A stretch of DNA of 64,000 nt from Struthio camelus (taxonomy: Eukaryota > Chordata > Aves > Struthioniformes > Struthionidae): contig NC_090947.1 of the NCBI RefSeq assembly GCF_040807025.1, positions 6,634,001 through 6,698,000 on the forward strand, written 5' to 3'. The notes below the pieces were generated by a model. The model was not told the DNA's origin. It searched no databases and saw nothing but the letters and a program-made list of their open reading frames with translations. The translations under genes and the position numbers were made by a program. This document shows, in pieces, positions 43,501 to 56,100 of this stretch. Numbering within the stretch: the stretch's first letter is position 1; each line of letters opens with the position of its first letter.

Positions 43501-46500
43501 CAGCGCGTGTCGCCTGTGGGACGTGGGACAAGCCCTTCCCCACGCGGAGACGGCACCCGCTGGTGAAGTCCGGCCAAACCGTGTCGCAGTTGCTGCGGTT
43601 GCACATTCAGAGGGAATAAGCCATCTGAAAACATGCTATAAATCACCGCTTACAAAATATCCAATTTACTGTGGTGCTCTGTGGGCCAAGCCATGCGTGT
43701 GATCACAATCAAGGCAGATAACAGAAAGAAACTAATTTAACTTTTCCGGACTGAATGCCGTAATTTCCATTTTACAATGTACAATTCTCTGCCTGGGTTT
43801 TTATATGCAATTAATCTATGGACAAGAGACAAATGACAAATATCCAAACACTTACGTTTCTATCACGTTCTTTAGAGTAGTATTTAGATATTTGTGTTCC
43901 TCCAGAGAGCTTTCCGTGCCATCGCTATATCACAAGCTCAGATTAAAACAACATGGTTCTAGTTGCATCTGTATTCCCCCCCAGCACAAGGGCTATCGGA
44001 ACAATTGCTTTTTCAGTTCAGCTGCTGAACCAAAAAAATACAGAGTGAAAATAAAAAATAAACAAACTAGCCCGGCTCAAACTTAATTTACTTATTTATT
44101 TTTTCTTCGCAGAATAAAACTCCCCCTCCAAATCATTTCACCTGACACTCCATTTGCTCTCCAATGAAAAGTTTTGTTCTGTGCCGCTGCGTGAAAAGGA
44201 AAGGAAAAACTAAATTTATTAAAGCAAACCAGGGAAACTTTCTGCCTGATTTAAGGCTGGGAGCCTGCCTTTCACCCAAGTGTTTTAACCACTGCATGGA
44301 TGACAGCGCTCTTCTGCAAGAGGGGAAACGACAGCGGGTTTTTGGTACCTCCCGCTGGCACCGCTCTGCTCGGCAGGACATCAAGAAATAGGCATCAAGA
44401 GGGAGGGCACGAGCACAACGCCTTGCCCTGGCGAACGGGCCGCTTTGCCCAAAGCTGGCGCGCCAACTGCAAGGAACACCCACTTCCAACCCCACTGAAA
44501 ATCAAGAGCAAAAACCAAACCAAACCAAAACAAAAACCCCGTAGGAGAAGGTAGTGCCTAGGGAACGCAAAGATACGGGCACGTTTAACCACGACCCAGT
44601 AAGCGCAGGTCGTCTTGGCAGGCCACAGCATCAAGACCGGCTGCCAACAACCCCTGGGGAAGCTCGTCTTTCTCAGCAGCTTTTAGTCACAGCTCAGTCA
44701 CTGGCCTTGTACCAAGCCCTGCCCTCAGGTGTAACCGCACAACTCCGACAGTGTGGTTTTTCTTGCTGGAAGAAAAGAAAAAAGGGAAGGAAAAAAAAAA
44801 ACTTAAGAATGGCCATTATGTCAAACTCCAATTTATGTCTGTGGGTTTTTTCCTTTTATTTTCTACCTCTGCTGCTGCCTGTCTCAGTCCTAGCCATTTT
44901 TTCGCTGCCCGACGTACACACGTTTCCGGGCAGGACAGACCGTGGGTTACCCGACGCTATACGACTCAGGCGCTGCTTCTCACAGAGCGGGCTGCTCGCT
45001 GCGAGAACTGGGCACGCAGCGAGCGATCACCGCTAGCAGCGCCGCGCCAGCACTACCGACCGCCACAGATTTACTGCCGCTTCGCTGAAGTGTTTTGAAA
45101 CCTCAGCTCCTAGCCGCACGGCATTAGGAAATTACGTGTGCATTAAAAGTCCCTTTCGAACGACCATGATGATGAAGTAAAGCCTGGAAATGTAATTATC
45201 GTCTAACCTGAGAGCCCGTTCCTCCACCAAAAGGCAATGAAAGGAGCTTCATGTTACGTCTTCAAAAGCTCAGTGCTTCTCAGCTAACGACCTCTGCGTA
45301 CTTGCAGCAGGGAGCGCGCTATTACCTCTCTGGATCTTCTCTTAACAGCCAGCAAGCTTCAGTCCTTATCTCCGCTCCGTCTTTCAAACCTTCCACACGG
45401 GGAAAGTCCTCTGAATTTCCAAAGTCCACATGCAAAGCTCTCAGAAAACTGGCATCTTAGTTTGTCCCCCCTCCCGCCCCCGCAATTTCTTTTCCTGCCT
45501 GAGGACTCATTTCCAAAACGCGCCTGCTATTTCCATTGCCTGTTTGCACCAGGAGCTGAAGATAACCTTTAGGTAACGCTTGCAACTCGCACACTAATGT
45601 ACCATCTATCTCTCGTTATATCTCTCTGCTGCGTGTTCTTCTATTCATAACAATTATTCAGATTATTCTGTCTTGTTTTACCACCTTGCTCCCTGAATAC
45701 AAACAAACAAGAAATAAGCAATACAGAATTCACCACGGTGTCTTGAAACTCTTATCTCAGCCTCCTCCAGGTAGCATTTCCTTTTTTTTCCCCCCGCTCT
45801 GATTTGTTTACCATTGAGAGCATCTGATGGCTTTACGCGGTGTATAAAGGCACACCGCAAAGCTGCCCGAGCACTGCCTTTATTTTGTACTGTTACTGCT
45901 ACTGTCCCGTCGGCGGTGAGGATTTAGAGAAGACAGGACAAACACGTGACTTCTCTCCCTATGTTAAATTCTGCCCATCTCCAATAATTTCCATATCCAA
46001 ACTGAAAGGAAAGAGCCTTTTCTCGTTCGCGTTGCTCAACGGCGTCGGGGCGAGCACCCGCGGTTGGTTTCACCGCTGCCGCTTGCCCGCGTCTGCCAGT
46101 GGGCTGCACCGGTCGCTGCTGAAGTCGAGCAGACCGAGCCACGGGACGACGTCGTAGCTGGGATGTCTGAAGAAATGTCATGGCAAAGGGTGAACCAATA
46201 CTGATGCTTATTCATCACATGCATGTCTCTCCTCCCTTTCTGATAGGTTCATAAGCCAGATAATCTACGTGCTTATTAAGTCACTGCAAAAGCAAATACT
46301 ATACACAAGCAAAAAATATACACCAACAATACCTGAATCATCATATAGCTCTGACAGATGATGAAGACCTAGGCTTTCAAAGAATTTCACCCCTCCCCGT
46401 CTCCCAGAATCCTACATATCGATATCCATTAGCCCTAGGGAACGTTACCAGGAAAAAGCTGAGCAAAATTTGTACGGCAAATCAAAATCCAGCATTTTGC

Positions 46501-49500
46501 TCAGTATTTCCCCAACAAACCATTGATAATAAAATGTATAACTGCAGTGTGAATTCACAGACCCGGATCTGTTCTTCTATAGAAAATGGTAATCACAGAC
46601 AAGGAGATAAATATCTCTCTTGACCCAAAACCGAGAGCGCTGCTAGTTTTACTCCCGCCAGGTCGATACCAGCCATGCACGGCAGCCAACCCAGAACAGC
46701 TGATAACAATCAGGAGGTGCTAGATTCAATTCGGCTTTAGCGACGGTACTGACAAGTCAATAGCCTCGAAAGGCAGTTAAAAAAAAACCAAAACAACTCA
46801 TTTTTAGACAAGCATATAACAGGAACCCATTTGTAAGTCAAGATTTTAAGCAGATACAAAACCAGCCCATGGCTCTAGATACCCCTTCAGAGGACATCTA
46901 TCACGCTTGGGTTTAGCTTCGCGCCACGAGGCCCAGCGCTCTCGACGTCTTATAAAATACGCAACAGCGCACGCTTAGGTTGTCCCGTGCTATTCATGCC
47001 CACGTAAGAGAAGACATATGGAAACAGAGCACAGGGCACAAAGAGAAAAAAGTAGTTCAGGCTTGAGCCCAGCAATATGGAAAACTTGTGTCTACTGCAG
47101 TGTTGTTGGTATTCCCCTACCATTTGCTGGCCTCCAAAACTTCAGAACTCGCTGAGAAAGTCCTCGATGCGCCCTGGTCATGTAGATTAACCTTCTACTG
47201 TCGTGAAACGTGGCCAGTTTCTTCGGCGTGGTAGCTCTGACGGGGAAGCAAGCGGGGCAGGAGGCCGACAAGCTGCTGAAGTACCAGATTCCTCAACATC
47301 AAGTATTTCTGCATGCCCCAGTAAAAAATAAAACAAAAGAAAAAGAAAGGAATTGAGGAGGCAGTGGAAAGACAAGAATTTCTGGTCACTGCTCCCATAC
47401 TAAATTTCTACAAATTTCCAGGCACGCACTGGCTAGAGTAGAAGAAAAACCCAAACAGCATGTTTTAAGATGCAAGCTACTGAGCTTTTTCAGATCCCTT
47501 CTTCACAACTGATGTGTAAATAAAGAAGGAACAAGTGAGGCGAACATCAGAAGAGCGACAGAATTAAAGGGGCTGAGACCCCTAAATATGTATTTCCACG
47601 TGCCCAAATTTCTGGATGTCTTTCACCTGGTTCCCTCACTCTGTACCTCTGGATGCTAATATTCAAAATTCTCAAAAACAGAGCAACAAAATTATTTGAA
47701 GGGCTTTTAACCCTCAAGTCACCAAAAGGTATTCTAACGCTTGACCCACTTAACTACCGGCAAACCTCACTTATTACTACTCTTACTCAAAATTTTCCCC
47801 TTACGTTACGGTGGCCGGGTTTGGTTATTAGCTCTGCTAGACTACACCCACTCAGACTGAAGTCCCCTATGACAGATGTTGTACAAGGCAGTTTTTTTGG
47901 CTGGAAGAAGAAAGGAGATTTCAGTCGTAATGATGTACCCATTTTCAGAATGAAGCAAGGTGGGGGAACTGTTTTCGAGACTTAAAATAATACTGTTAAT
48001 AATGATGATTCTGGAGATGGTTCTTTTCCCTGTGGAAAATGCTGTCATCACTATAGCAAACAACACGGATTTGACACGCAGCGAACAGCGACTGTGACAG
48101 GGGCGTACAGCTCACCACCCACCTAAATTTGACAAAGACATAAGAAGTCTGTGAAATAAAGCACAGTTATTTAGGAGTGGCCTAAGTTCTAACTCCTGAC
48201 CAACTCTAATAACCAGAAAGACTGGCTACATACGAAAACAGCCATGTCCAAGAGAAATATTTTCAAGAATTTCACGCTACTGATACTATAACATAAAGGA
48301 TGGTTTTGCTAATTAATCTCATCATGCAGATTTGACACACAGCTTAATTTATTAAAGCTTGGGCACGTTGGGGCCAGACTGCAGACGTTCCCTCCACCGG
48401 TGCTCATACTGTTGCAATATTTAGTCACAAAGACATAAAACCAGTTGGGCTGTAAAATCAAGAGAACTACGTTCAAATCAAAACACTACTTTTGAGTTGA
48501 CTGCCGACTGCCTTCGGGATTTTGAACCCTCCACTGGCTCGTAGGCTTTTTTTCCTAACTGTGAGATTTAGTTTTCTTTTGTTCTGAACCACTGACCACT
48601 TGTCTCCGGGAGCCAGGATTTGCAAAACATCTCAAACCTGACTTTGCATGTGCCAATGTACAAAAACACTCTGAAAATATTCTTAGAAAGCAAGAAAATT
48701 ACGGAAGCATCGAACCCAGCGAGTGTGCCATCCGTGCTACGATTACACTTTTCAAAGTGAAAGGCAGCGCAGTCAAGTTTGCTGGCAGGAGAGAGATAGG
48801 AAACTTCCCTTTCAAACACTCCCAAGTGAAGAGTGATAATAGAGTCCAAAGAGAGAGCGCATTTCAAGACGTTTTTTCCACCCAGGGTAGCTAGACGCAA
48901 AAAATACTTGGCATATGAGGGCAGCAGCTCTCCACCTGCGATCGCAAACGGGAGTGTTTTACCAATGGCTGCGGGGCCGTCGTGCTGAAAGCAGCGCGTC
49001 CCCCATCGCTCGTGTGCATATGTTATTAGTCACATTGGTGATGAAGCAAAGCGGAATTCAAGTATTTCCATACAGAAGGAAACTGAGCAGTGAAATAAAA
49101 GATTTGATGCGTGCGGGCAGCATTACTTCCCATCGCGCCACAGAGCGAACCGCTTATGAGGCATGAAATACCCGATTGACCTTGAGGCAAGGTAGCTGAG
49201 GATTTATGCACAGCGAGCGACCGAGAACACCTTGCAATGGCTGGATTTTATTTTGACTCTTGGGAAATACGGCAGACCCCTCACACATGATAGCCGTTGC
49301 CTCTGTTAAACACCGCAACGGGGTGGGGGGGGGGAAATTGCCAGCCATGAAATCCCGGTGAGCGCAGTCACAGCAAACACATCTCCGTTTGCTCGTCAGC
49401 AATTTGCAGCATCAGCACGTCTTGCACAAGTCGCAGCCTCGCAAAAAAGCCCGGAGGATACGGTGGGGGGAAGCATCCCAAGGACACATCATGGCAACGC

Positions 49501-49505
49501 TGAGC
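43501..49505. other. non-coding tract with small CpG-rich patches
   Basis: CpG-dense patches at 43500-43590, 44960-45065 and 46020-46160 alternate with AT-rich DNA. A (CAAAC)n-like stretch lies at 44508-44540 and a run of 10 G at 49325-49334. Open frames such as 44554-45036, 47653-47985 (plus) and 48568-48900 (minus) lack domains. No named repeat or RNA gene found. Confidence 0.35.
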
Positions 49506-49509
49506 ACCA

Positions 49510-49542
49510 GCCACCACCAGCTACTGGTGGTGGCCCCCCCCC
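49510..49542. other. perfect hairpin adjoining a C9 run
   Basis: GCCACCACCAG and CTGGTGGTGGC are perfect 11-bp arms with a 3-base loop CTA (49510-49534). They run into nine consecutive C (49534-49542). The GC-rich stem would be very stable in single-stranded DNA or RNA. Its role is unknown. Confidence 0.6.
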
Positions 49543-49915
49543 GGTCCTGGTCTCCCTATCCAGGAGGAGATGGGTGGGATGGAGGGAAGGAAGGAGGTGG
49601 GAAACCCTCCAGAAAAGCCTGAGGACAAACCAGCCTGGTCCCTGCTGGCACAGCCTCCCTAGGACCAGGCAGCGACTCTGTGGCCAGCTCGGTGCTTAAT
49701 CAGCACAGGGAAATGTCGGGGGAGAAAAAATACCAGTGCAGAGCTGTCAAAAACCCTTTGAAGATAAACCTCAAAAAGAATAGGAGTCAAGACAACAAAA
49801 CCACCTGAAGAGGAACAAGAGGGAAGATGCCCAGCAATTTCCATGCTATTTTTCATGGTTAACTAAAAACATCCCACAGCTGGAGCTTTTGCACTGGTGA
49901 CTCCGGCTGCAAGAC

Positions 49916-49945
49916 GAGCTGTGCTGCCCAGAGCTGTGCTGCCCA
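49916..49945. repeat. 15-bp tandem duplication
   Basis: GAGCTGTGCTGCCCA occurs twice exactly (49916-49930 and 49931-49945), followed by a third degenerate partial copy (AAGCTGCGCC). Confidence 0.9.
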
Positions 49946-51231
49946 AAGCTGCGCCGGGCCGTCCCGGGGCCGCGCGTGGGCACTCGGAGCCCAGGAAGGC
50001 AGTGCCATCTGCAGGCCTCTGCAAATACGCGAGCCTGTAATTTCCCAAAAGCCAATAAAGCTGGTGGTGCTGCTGCGGTGCAGGAGCACTGGCTCCCGAC
50101 AGGTCAAACAACCAAGTCGCAGCTTCTAAAGGAAATGAAGAAAAATGATAAAAGATCTGTCAGCAACAAAAACAAGAGATGAGACACGCCACTGTGCAGC
50201 AAACGTGAGACCCCGCAAAGCACTGAAGTGAGGGTGATCTTCATCTCAAAACAGAAAGCACGCCACCCCATAAAATCACAAGTCCAGCGGCATGCTCTCT
50301 TCATGCATCTGCCTGGCCGGGGGTGGCACTGCACGTCTGGGCAAGGGAGGACAAGGCTCCAAATTGGGGAAACCCATCCCCAGCCGTTGGCATGGGGAGG
50401 ATCTGCAGCAGCCTCCCAACGGGACGGTCAAGAAATCTGCCTTGCCTCCAGGAAAAGGGACTGCAAAACGTAGCGCTCGTATTAGCAGAAGCCTTTGCTT
50501 GTTGGCCCGAAACGTCTCACAGCCCTGTGTGCGCAGGATATTTCACTCTGCAGCCCAGATTTGGGAGGAGAACGCATTTCCTGAAGATGGGCAACAAGGA
50601 CAGAGGGTTCGCAAACCACTGAGATCAGTAAAACGATGCTTGGAAAAGGAAACATTTCCAGCGCAGCTTTTCTGTTCCTGCAGCGATAACATAGCTCTAA
50701 ACTGATTGTCTTCCACCGCACTTTTGCACTGCCTTAATTACTCAACAACTGTTCAGCCTGCAGTGTGTTGAGAGTGTAACCCCCAAACGAATGGGTTTTC
50801 TCTTCCTTTTCCAACCTAATAGAAAAAAAAAAAGAAGAAATATGCCATATTGCTACTGCGCGGTGGGGAATCTCATTCTGTATTCTCTAGTCCACCGTCC
50901 TATTCAATTTTGCATTTTAGTTTTCCAGTGCTCTTCGGGGAACATCTGAGATCGTGGAATAGCGAATCAGGGCACGGAGCGATTTTAGTATACAAATTTG
51001 CTCAGCCGACAACGCTGCTGAGATTGCAGATTGAGTCAGCCTTCGGGCTCAGTCAGCCTTCTCCAACTGCAGGGACTTGACGAAGACCTCTGTATTAATT
51101 GCAGGTAAGTGTATTATGCTCAGTACCACACCGGGCTGTCCACCGGCCGCATTACTAAATAACTGATAAGATAACACATCTCAAACCGCAGGCGTTCAGA
51201 GCTCTGCCCATTCATAAAACCCAGTGCAACC
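49946..51231. other. non-coding tract
   Basis: Overlapping frames at 50228-50473, 50292-50705 and 50323-50622 (plus) occupy all three phases and are not credible genes. Ends at a T17 run (51232-51248). Confidence 0.35.
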
Positions 51232-51248
51232 TTTTTTTTTTTTTTTTT
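51232..51248. repeat. T homopolymer (17)
   Basis: A run of 17 T with no recognisable retroelement beside it. Confidence 0.9.
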
Positions 51249-53100
51249 AAGCAATCTGCGTGTAAAGGAGTTTATGATTAGCTGAAGTAAAGAGCAGGGG
51301 CTAAGTTGCGAGCTAGCAGTGAAACAGGTCTATCACTGTTCTGTGCAGCAACAACCCACAGTAACACCCACTTATTAATTCAGGCCTGCAAAGCACTTTG
51401 AAGTTGCAGAAAATCATTGCCTGAAAAAGCTATTATTTTATTGAAATCAGCATCTGTTGTTTTCAGTGTGATCTATTCATTGTCACAAAACAGCATCCGA
51501 GCATCCCCGCTGCCTGTTTATGAGAAAATCGCCGCCTCCATGGTAACATTTGTTTAGTCCCCACGCCAGAGTAAACGCGGCAGCGAGAGGTCAATACCCT
51601 GCCGTAACATTTCATCCCATTACCGTCAGATCGGGCCAGGAGGTGCAAGCCGCAGCTCAGAGCCCTCGCACACCCCAAGCATCGGTGAGAGCAAATGGGG
51701 CCTGCTGGAAGCGAATTTTGGCGGCATCTGCCTCTTGCTTATCTCCATGGGCAATTAATAAGATCCCTCTTGAGTGATGGGATTTTGATGGGCTGGGAGG
51801 GCAGGCTCTTAAATACAGTGCAATGGAGGAGGTTTAATTATGGGGCTAGACCGCTGATTTTACGGCGCTGGCAGGTAGCAGAGAGGCTGGGGCAGCAGGA
51901 CCAAAATGCGCCCGTCCCACTCTCCTGCCCTGGCGATGCCAGGCCACGGATCCAGTGACCCAAGCAACGTCCACGTCCACCTCGAGTGTCTCCGCTATAA
52001 CGGCGGCAGTTTTGTAGGCAGCTAGCACAAGTGCTAGGGGAGAACAGTATCGGATTTTCTTATTTTCTGCGAGCCTTGGTGGGAGCAATGTCTGGTACCT
52101 ATTTTCCACACCTTTTGCATCATTGGTTATTTAGGCTGTGCCAGAAGAGCTCCTGAGAAAGCCCGCCACCGGTCTGCCTCCCTCCAGCCCAGGGGGCGAC
52201 AGATGAAAAACACAGCAAATGCTGGGTAGAGGTGCTAGCTCAAACTTGTGGTAACTTCTTGCTGCTGGAGGAGTCAAAACAGGAGACTGGCACGGGCGCT
52301 CTGCCATGTCCTCCCATCCCTTCCTCCTCCACTCGGTCTCAGCAGGGAGGCGATCCTTGTTGATTATCTATGGGGAGTTAGCAGCACACGCTCAGCTTAC
52401 CTTCAAGTCCAAGCACATTCGTCCTCTCCAGAAAACAGTCATATGCGGACTTGGTGGCTGTTTTCCTGAGTGATCGAGAGGCTGAGTGACAGCCCTGTTT
52501 ACTAGCTCTCATTTTTAATTACCTTTCCAGCAGCAAGGAGTATGTGCTGGCTGAGGTCACTCTGGCCTCACATCCCAGGAGAAGCAAGTGCAACACGAGC
52601 TACTCGAGCCTTCTGGTGTGAGAAAAACATCCAGGACGTCTAGAAGTTATGGCTGTTCGTTACAAATTTCAGCGTGTTGATGCCGAAGACCTCGTGCAGC
52701 AGAGGTCCATGAGCCGCCTGCAAGTATGACAGACAGAACGAACCTGGCTGGAAATCAATTTTCACAGGTTGACGAAGAAGGACAATGTGAAGTTAAAGGT
52801 AGCGGAAGCTTTCTTTCAATATTTCTTAAAAATACATTAAAAATAGCATGGACTGGAAAAGCACAAATAAACCCCGAGCTCCACGTTAATCACAAATGTT
52901 TCCCAGCCACAAGAGACATCTTCATGCTGATCACACTGGCAGTGGCCATCACATTATCACAGCAAAACATCAGAATTATTATTATTAGTTTATTTAATTA
53001 TGTTATTACTGCAGATGCAGACGGAAATCTTAATATTCTATTGCCCAAAAAGAAGAAATCGGTTTTGCGAAGAGATCACACATTCTGCTATATAAGGAGA
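51249..53100. other. non-coding tract
   Basis: Frame 52726-53172 (plus, 148 codons) has a low-complexity basic C-terminus encoded by the GA-rich repeat and no recognisable domain. No named repeat. Confidence 0.35.
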
Positions 53101-53103
53101 ATA

Positions 53104-53160
53104 CTGGAGATTACAAAAAGAAGGGGAGGGGGAGGAAGGGGGAAGAGGAAGAAGAAGGTG
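53104..53160. repeat. purine-rich (GGA/GAA)n low-complexity tract
   Basis: Nearly pure A/G on the plus strand over about 55 bases. It may adopt triplex (H-DNA) structure. Confidence 0.85.
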
Positions 53161-56100
53161 AAACTAAATTAGAATCAGGTTATAATATATTAATTAGTGT
53201 CAGGAAATAATTTTGGAGCCATAATACTTCCTGTTCTTAAGGGTTCTCAGTACTCTTATTTCATCCAGGCTCAGATAGTTCTGCTGAAAGGGAAAATGAC
53301 TTGTAAATAAAAAAAAAAAATGCAAAGAAACCCCACCTTACACTAGATGAGCGCGTAGGGAAGAAAGCAGGAAATTTCTTTGGAGTTGTGCACAGTGGTG
53401 AAAGAGCTGGAAGGAAAGCAGCTGTTGCATTAAACGAACCCTGAGGCATCTCATCTACTCAGCCATCTTTCATAACCCGCGTTTCATAAAAATCTTGGCA
53501 TATGCGTTTCTGGCACTCGCGGGCTGCCCTGTCCCAAGCCCTGCGCGCGCGGGCGGCCAGTCGACACACTAGGCACCGCAAGCTGGCCTCCATCCTGGCA
53601 GCCAGCAGCTGTTCACCCTCAACTCTCAGTTCAGGAACTGCACTCAGTCATTACCCTCTGTCCCCCATGGCTGTCGAGAAAGAAAAGAGACTCACCCCGC
53701 CACCCCCCCCCCCGCCAAACTCCAGAATTTGGTCCCGAACAGCAACATATTAAAAAATAAATAGATCATTTTGACAGTAGCCCACATCCCAGCTATAGAT
53801 TGGAGACCTGGTTCTGTTCCCAGCTACAGAAGAGCGAAGCAGAGTAATGCTAATAACATCCACCGGGTGACAACAGCGTAAAACCTGTGAGCGTGAGTGC
53901 AGGAGACAGCCCAGAATCCACAGGAGTGTTATCAAAGGAAGAAGAAAGGAGGGAGAAAAAAACATGTTGTATCTGCACTTTGAAGATGTTATACAAAAGT
54001 TAAAGAAAATTCATGAGAGACAAAGTCACAGAGAAGAGAAAGGCTTGAGCAGTGTATTTTAATGCCCCCTACATCCAACTGCCACCTATTTACTTCAAAA
54101 GAGTAGTTTGCCTGGAACCCAGTTGCCTCACAGCACTAAGGAGAAAATCACTATTGTGCTCACATGCGTACAAGGGATGGACCAGATAAGCACGCCAGGA
54201 TCCGAAACAACCCTCCTGCGAGCACCACTCCATACTGAAGAGCTGCGTCCTCTCCAGTGAGCAGGTCCCTCCACACCTCGCCTCCTTGGCCAGGCCGCAC
54301 GCTGGGCTGGAGCCCGTGCACGCAGCACAGCAAGGCAGCTGGAAATCCAGCACGAGCAGACACCAACCACGCAGAGAAAACCAGCAGCAAGTAAACAAGC
54401 AAGGTCAAGAATAGCAGTTGACTTGAAAAGATGGCCTTGCTTATTCCGTAAAAACAATTTGATCTCAGCTTTTTGTCTACCTGCCCTATTGGCTAACCAG
54501 AGCAGTCCTGAGACTGCTGAGCTGCTTAACATCAGCGTAAGACAAACGAACCCTTTCCCTCACACTTCAAAACAATCTTCACTGACCTGCAGAGCTGGCC
54601 TTCTCCATTGCTTGCTCTCTTTGGGTCCCCCCAACTCCAAAGGTTGGCAGAGGTGGTAACTAGCCTTTCCTTCCCTGAGACACATCACCCTGGAAAAAAA
54701 TTCTGACATGTCCTCAGCTACATCCCCTCTCCACAGTAGGAACAGCTGGAGACACTAGAGATTTCACCGCTCGTTGCTCCATTGACACGTCCAGAGGAAG
54801 GAGGAGAATGGAGGCGGCTCCCTGACTTCCTCTGATCCCATGAAGCCGATAAAATTACAGAATCCCCACCACCACGCACAAACCCCACCCGTTCCCCCAA
54901 AACTGTAATATGCTGGAAAGGAAGGGTAGTGGGGAAGAGGGTAAGAAGGGAGGAGTGGAGAGAAAAAATGATAGTTCTGATTTTCATTGTATAATAAAGA
55001 ATGGATCAATTTACTCAAAGAAGAACTAAAAAAGAAACTGTGCATTTTCTAGGAAATTTTAAATGAACGTAATCAGAAACCTTCAAAAAGATCCTACTTT
55101 AAAAGTCTATACACTTCTGGGGTTTTGAGGGTTACAGAGGTATTGTAGAAGCATCTTTGAAGCATTTCTGGCCTAGTACCGTACAGAACTCCTCTTCATG
55201 CCTTGAAGTTTGCATTAGCTTTGAAGTAACATCTGAATTTCAGAGGTCTTTTCTATCTGAACTGCAAAACTGCCTGATGCCAGCCAATTTGCTGTGGAGC
55301 ACTTCAGCAGTTATCTGAATTCCCGCACTCTTTCAAGCACCTGGCAACACCCCGGATACAATCTCATCTGCACAGTGGTAGCGAGCCACTATTATTTTGC
55401 AAACTGAGCTGTGGGATTCAACCCTCTGCTTATTCGGCCAGCTCTTCCATTCACCGCTTTGTTGAGCTTATTGATTTCATTGTATGCCAGACTAAAGCTG
55501 ACATTTCCTTATCAAAATGGACTAAACACTGGCTTTATTTCAGCACACATTTATCTCTCAAGAAATATCACCATGACCCAGAAGAATCAGAAGTATCTTA
55601 GTCATCAAATCCCTTCTTTTCTCTACACCTCACACTCCAAAATCATTTAGGACCACGTCTGCATCATCCAAGAGGTTTTTCAGAAGTTACACATAGTTGA
55701 AATGTTTGGCATACTAACTTAAAATAAAAATTTAAAATCCTGATATGACAAGAATGAAGCAACGTGATTCTCGATAGACACAGACCGGGTCCTGCTAGGC
55801 TAGTTTTGCACTAGGATAAACGCACTGACATCAGAAGACGTTCTCACCACCCGTATTTATGTCAGCAATACCGAGACTGGAAGTAGCCTATGCAGCTTTG
55901 ATGCTGACATTTTCAGCCCGCTCTTCCTGTGCCTAACTGGATCCTGAGTACATGGTCAGACACCGTGCATGGGAAGCTACCTGTTGGGAAGGTGTGCTGA
56001 CACTAAAGTAAGAAGACAGGCTTTTAAATGACTCGGAGGTGTACTTGTTATGGACTCATCTCTCTCTCTCAAAATGCTTTGGAAGCCACCTCCCCCTGCA

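Noticed and set aside
52726..53172. Plus-strand frame of 148 codons with basic C-terminus
   Set aside because: The C-terminus is encoded by the purine-rich low-complexity tract; no domain.
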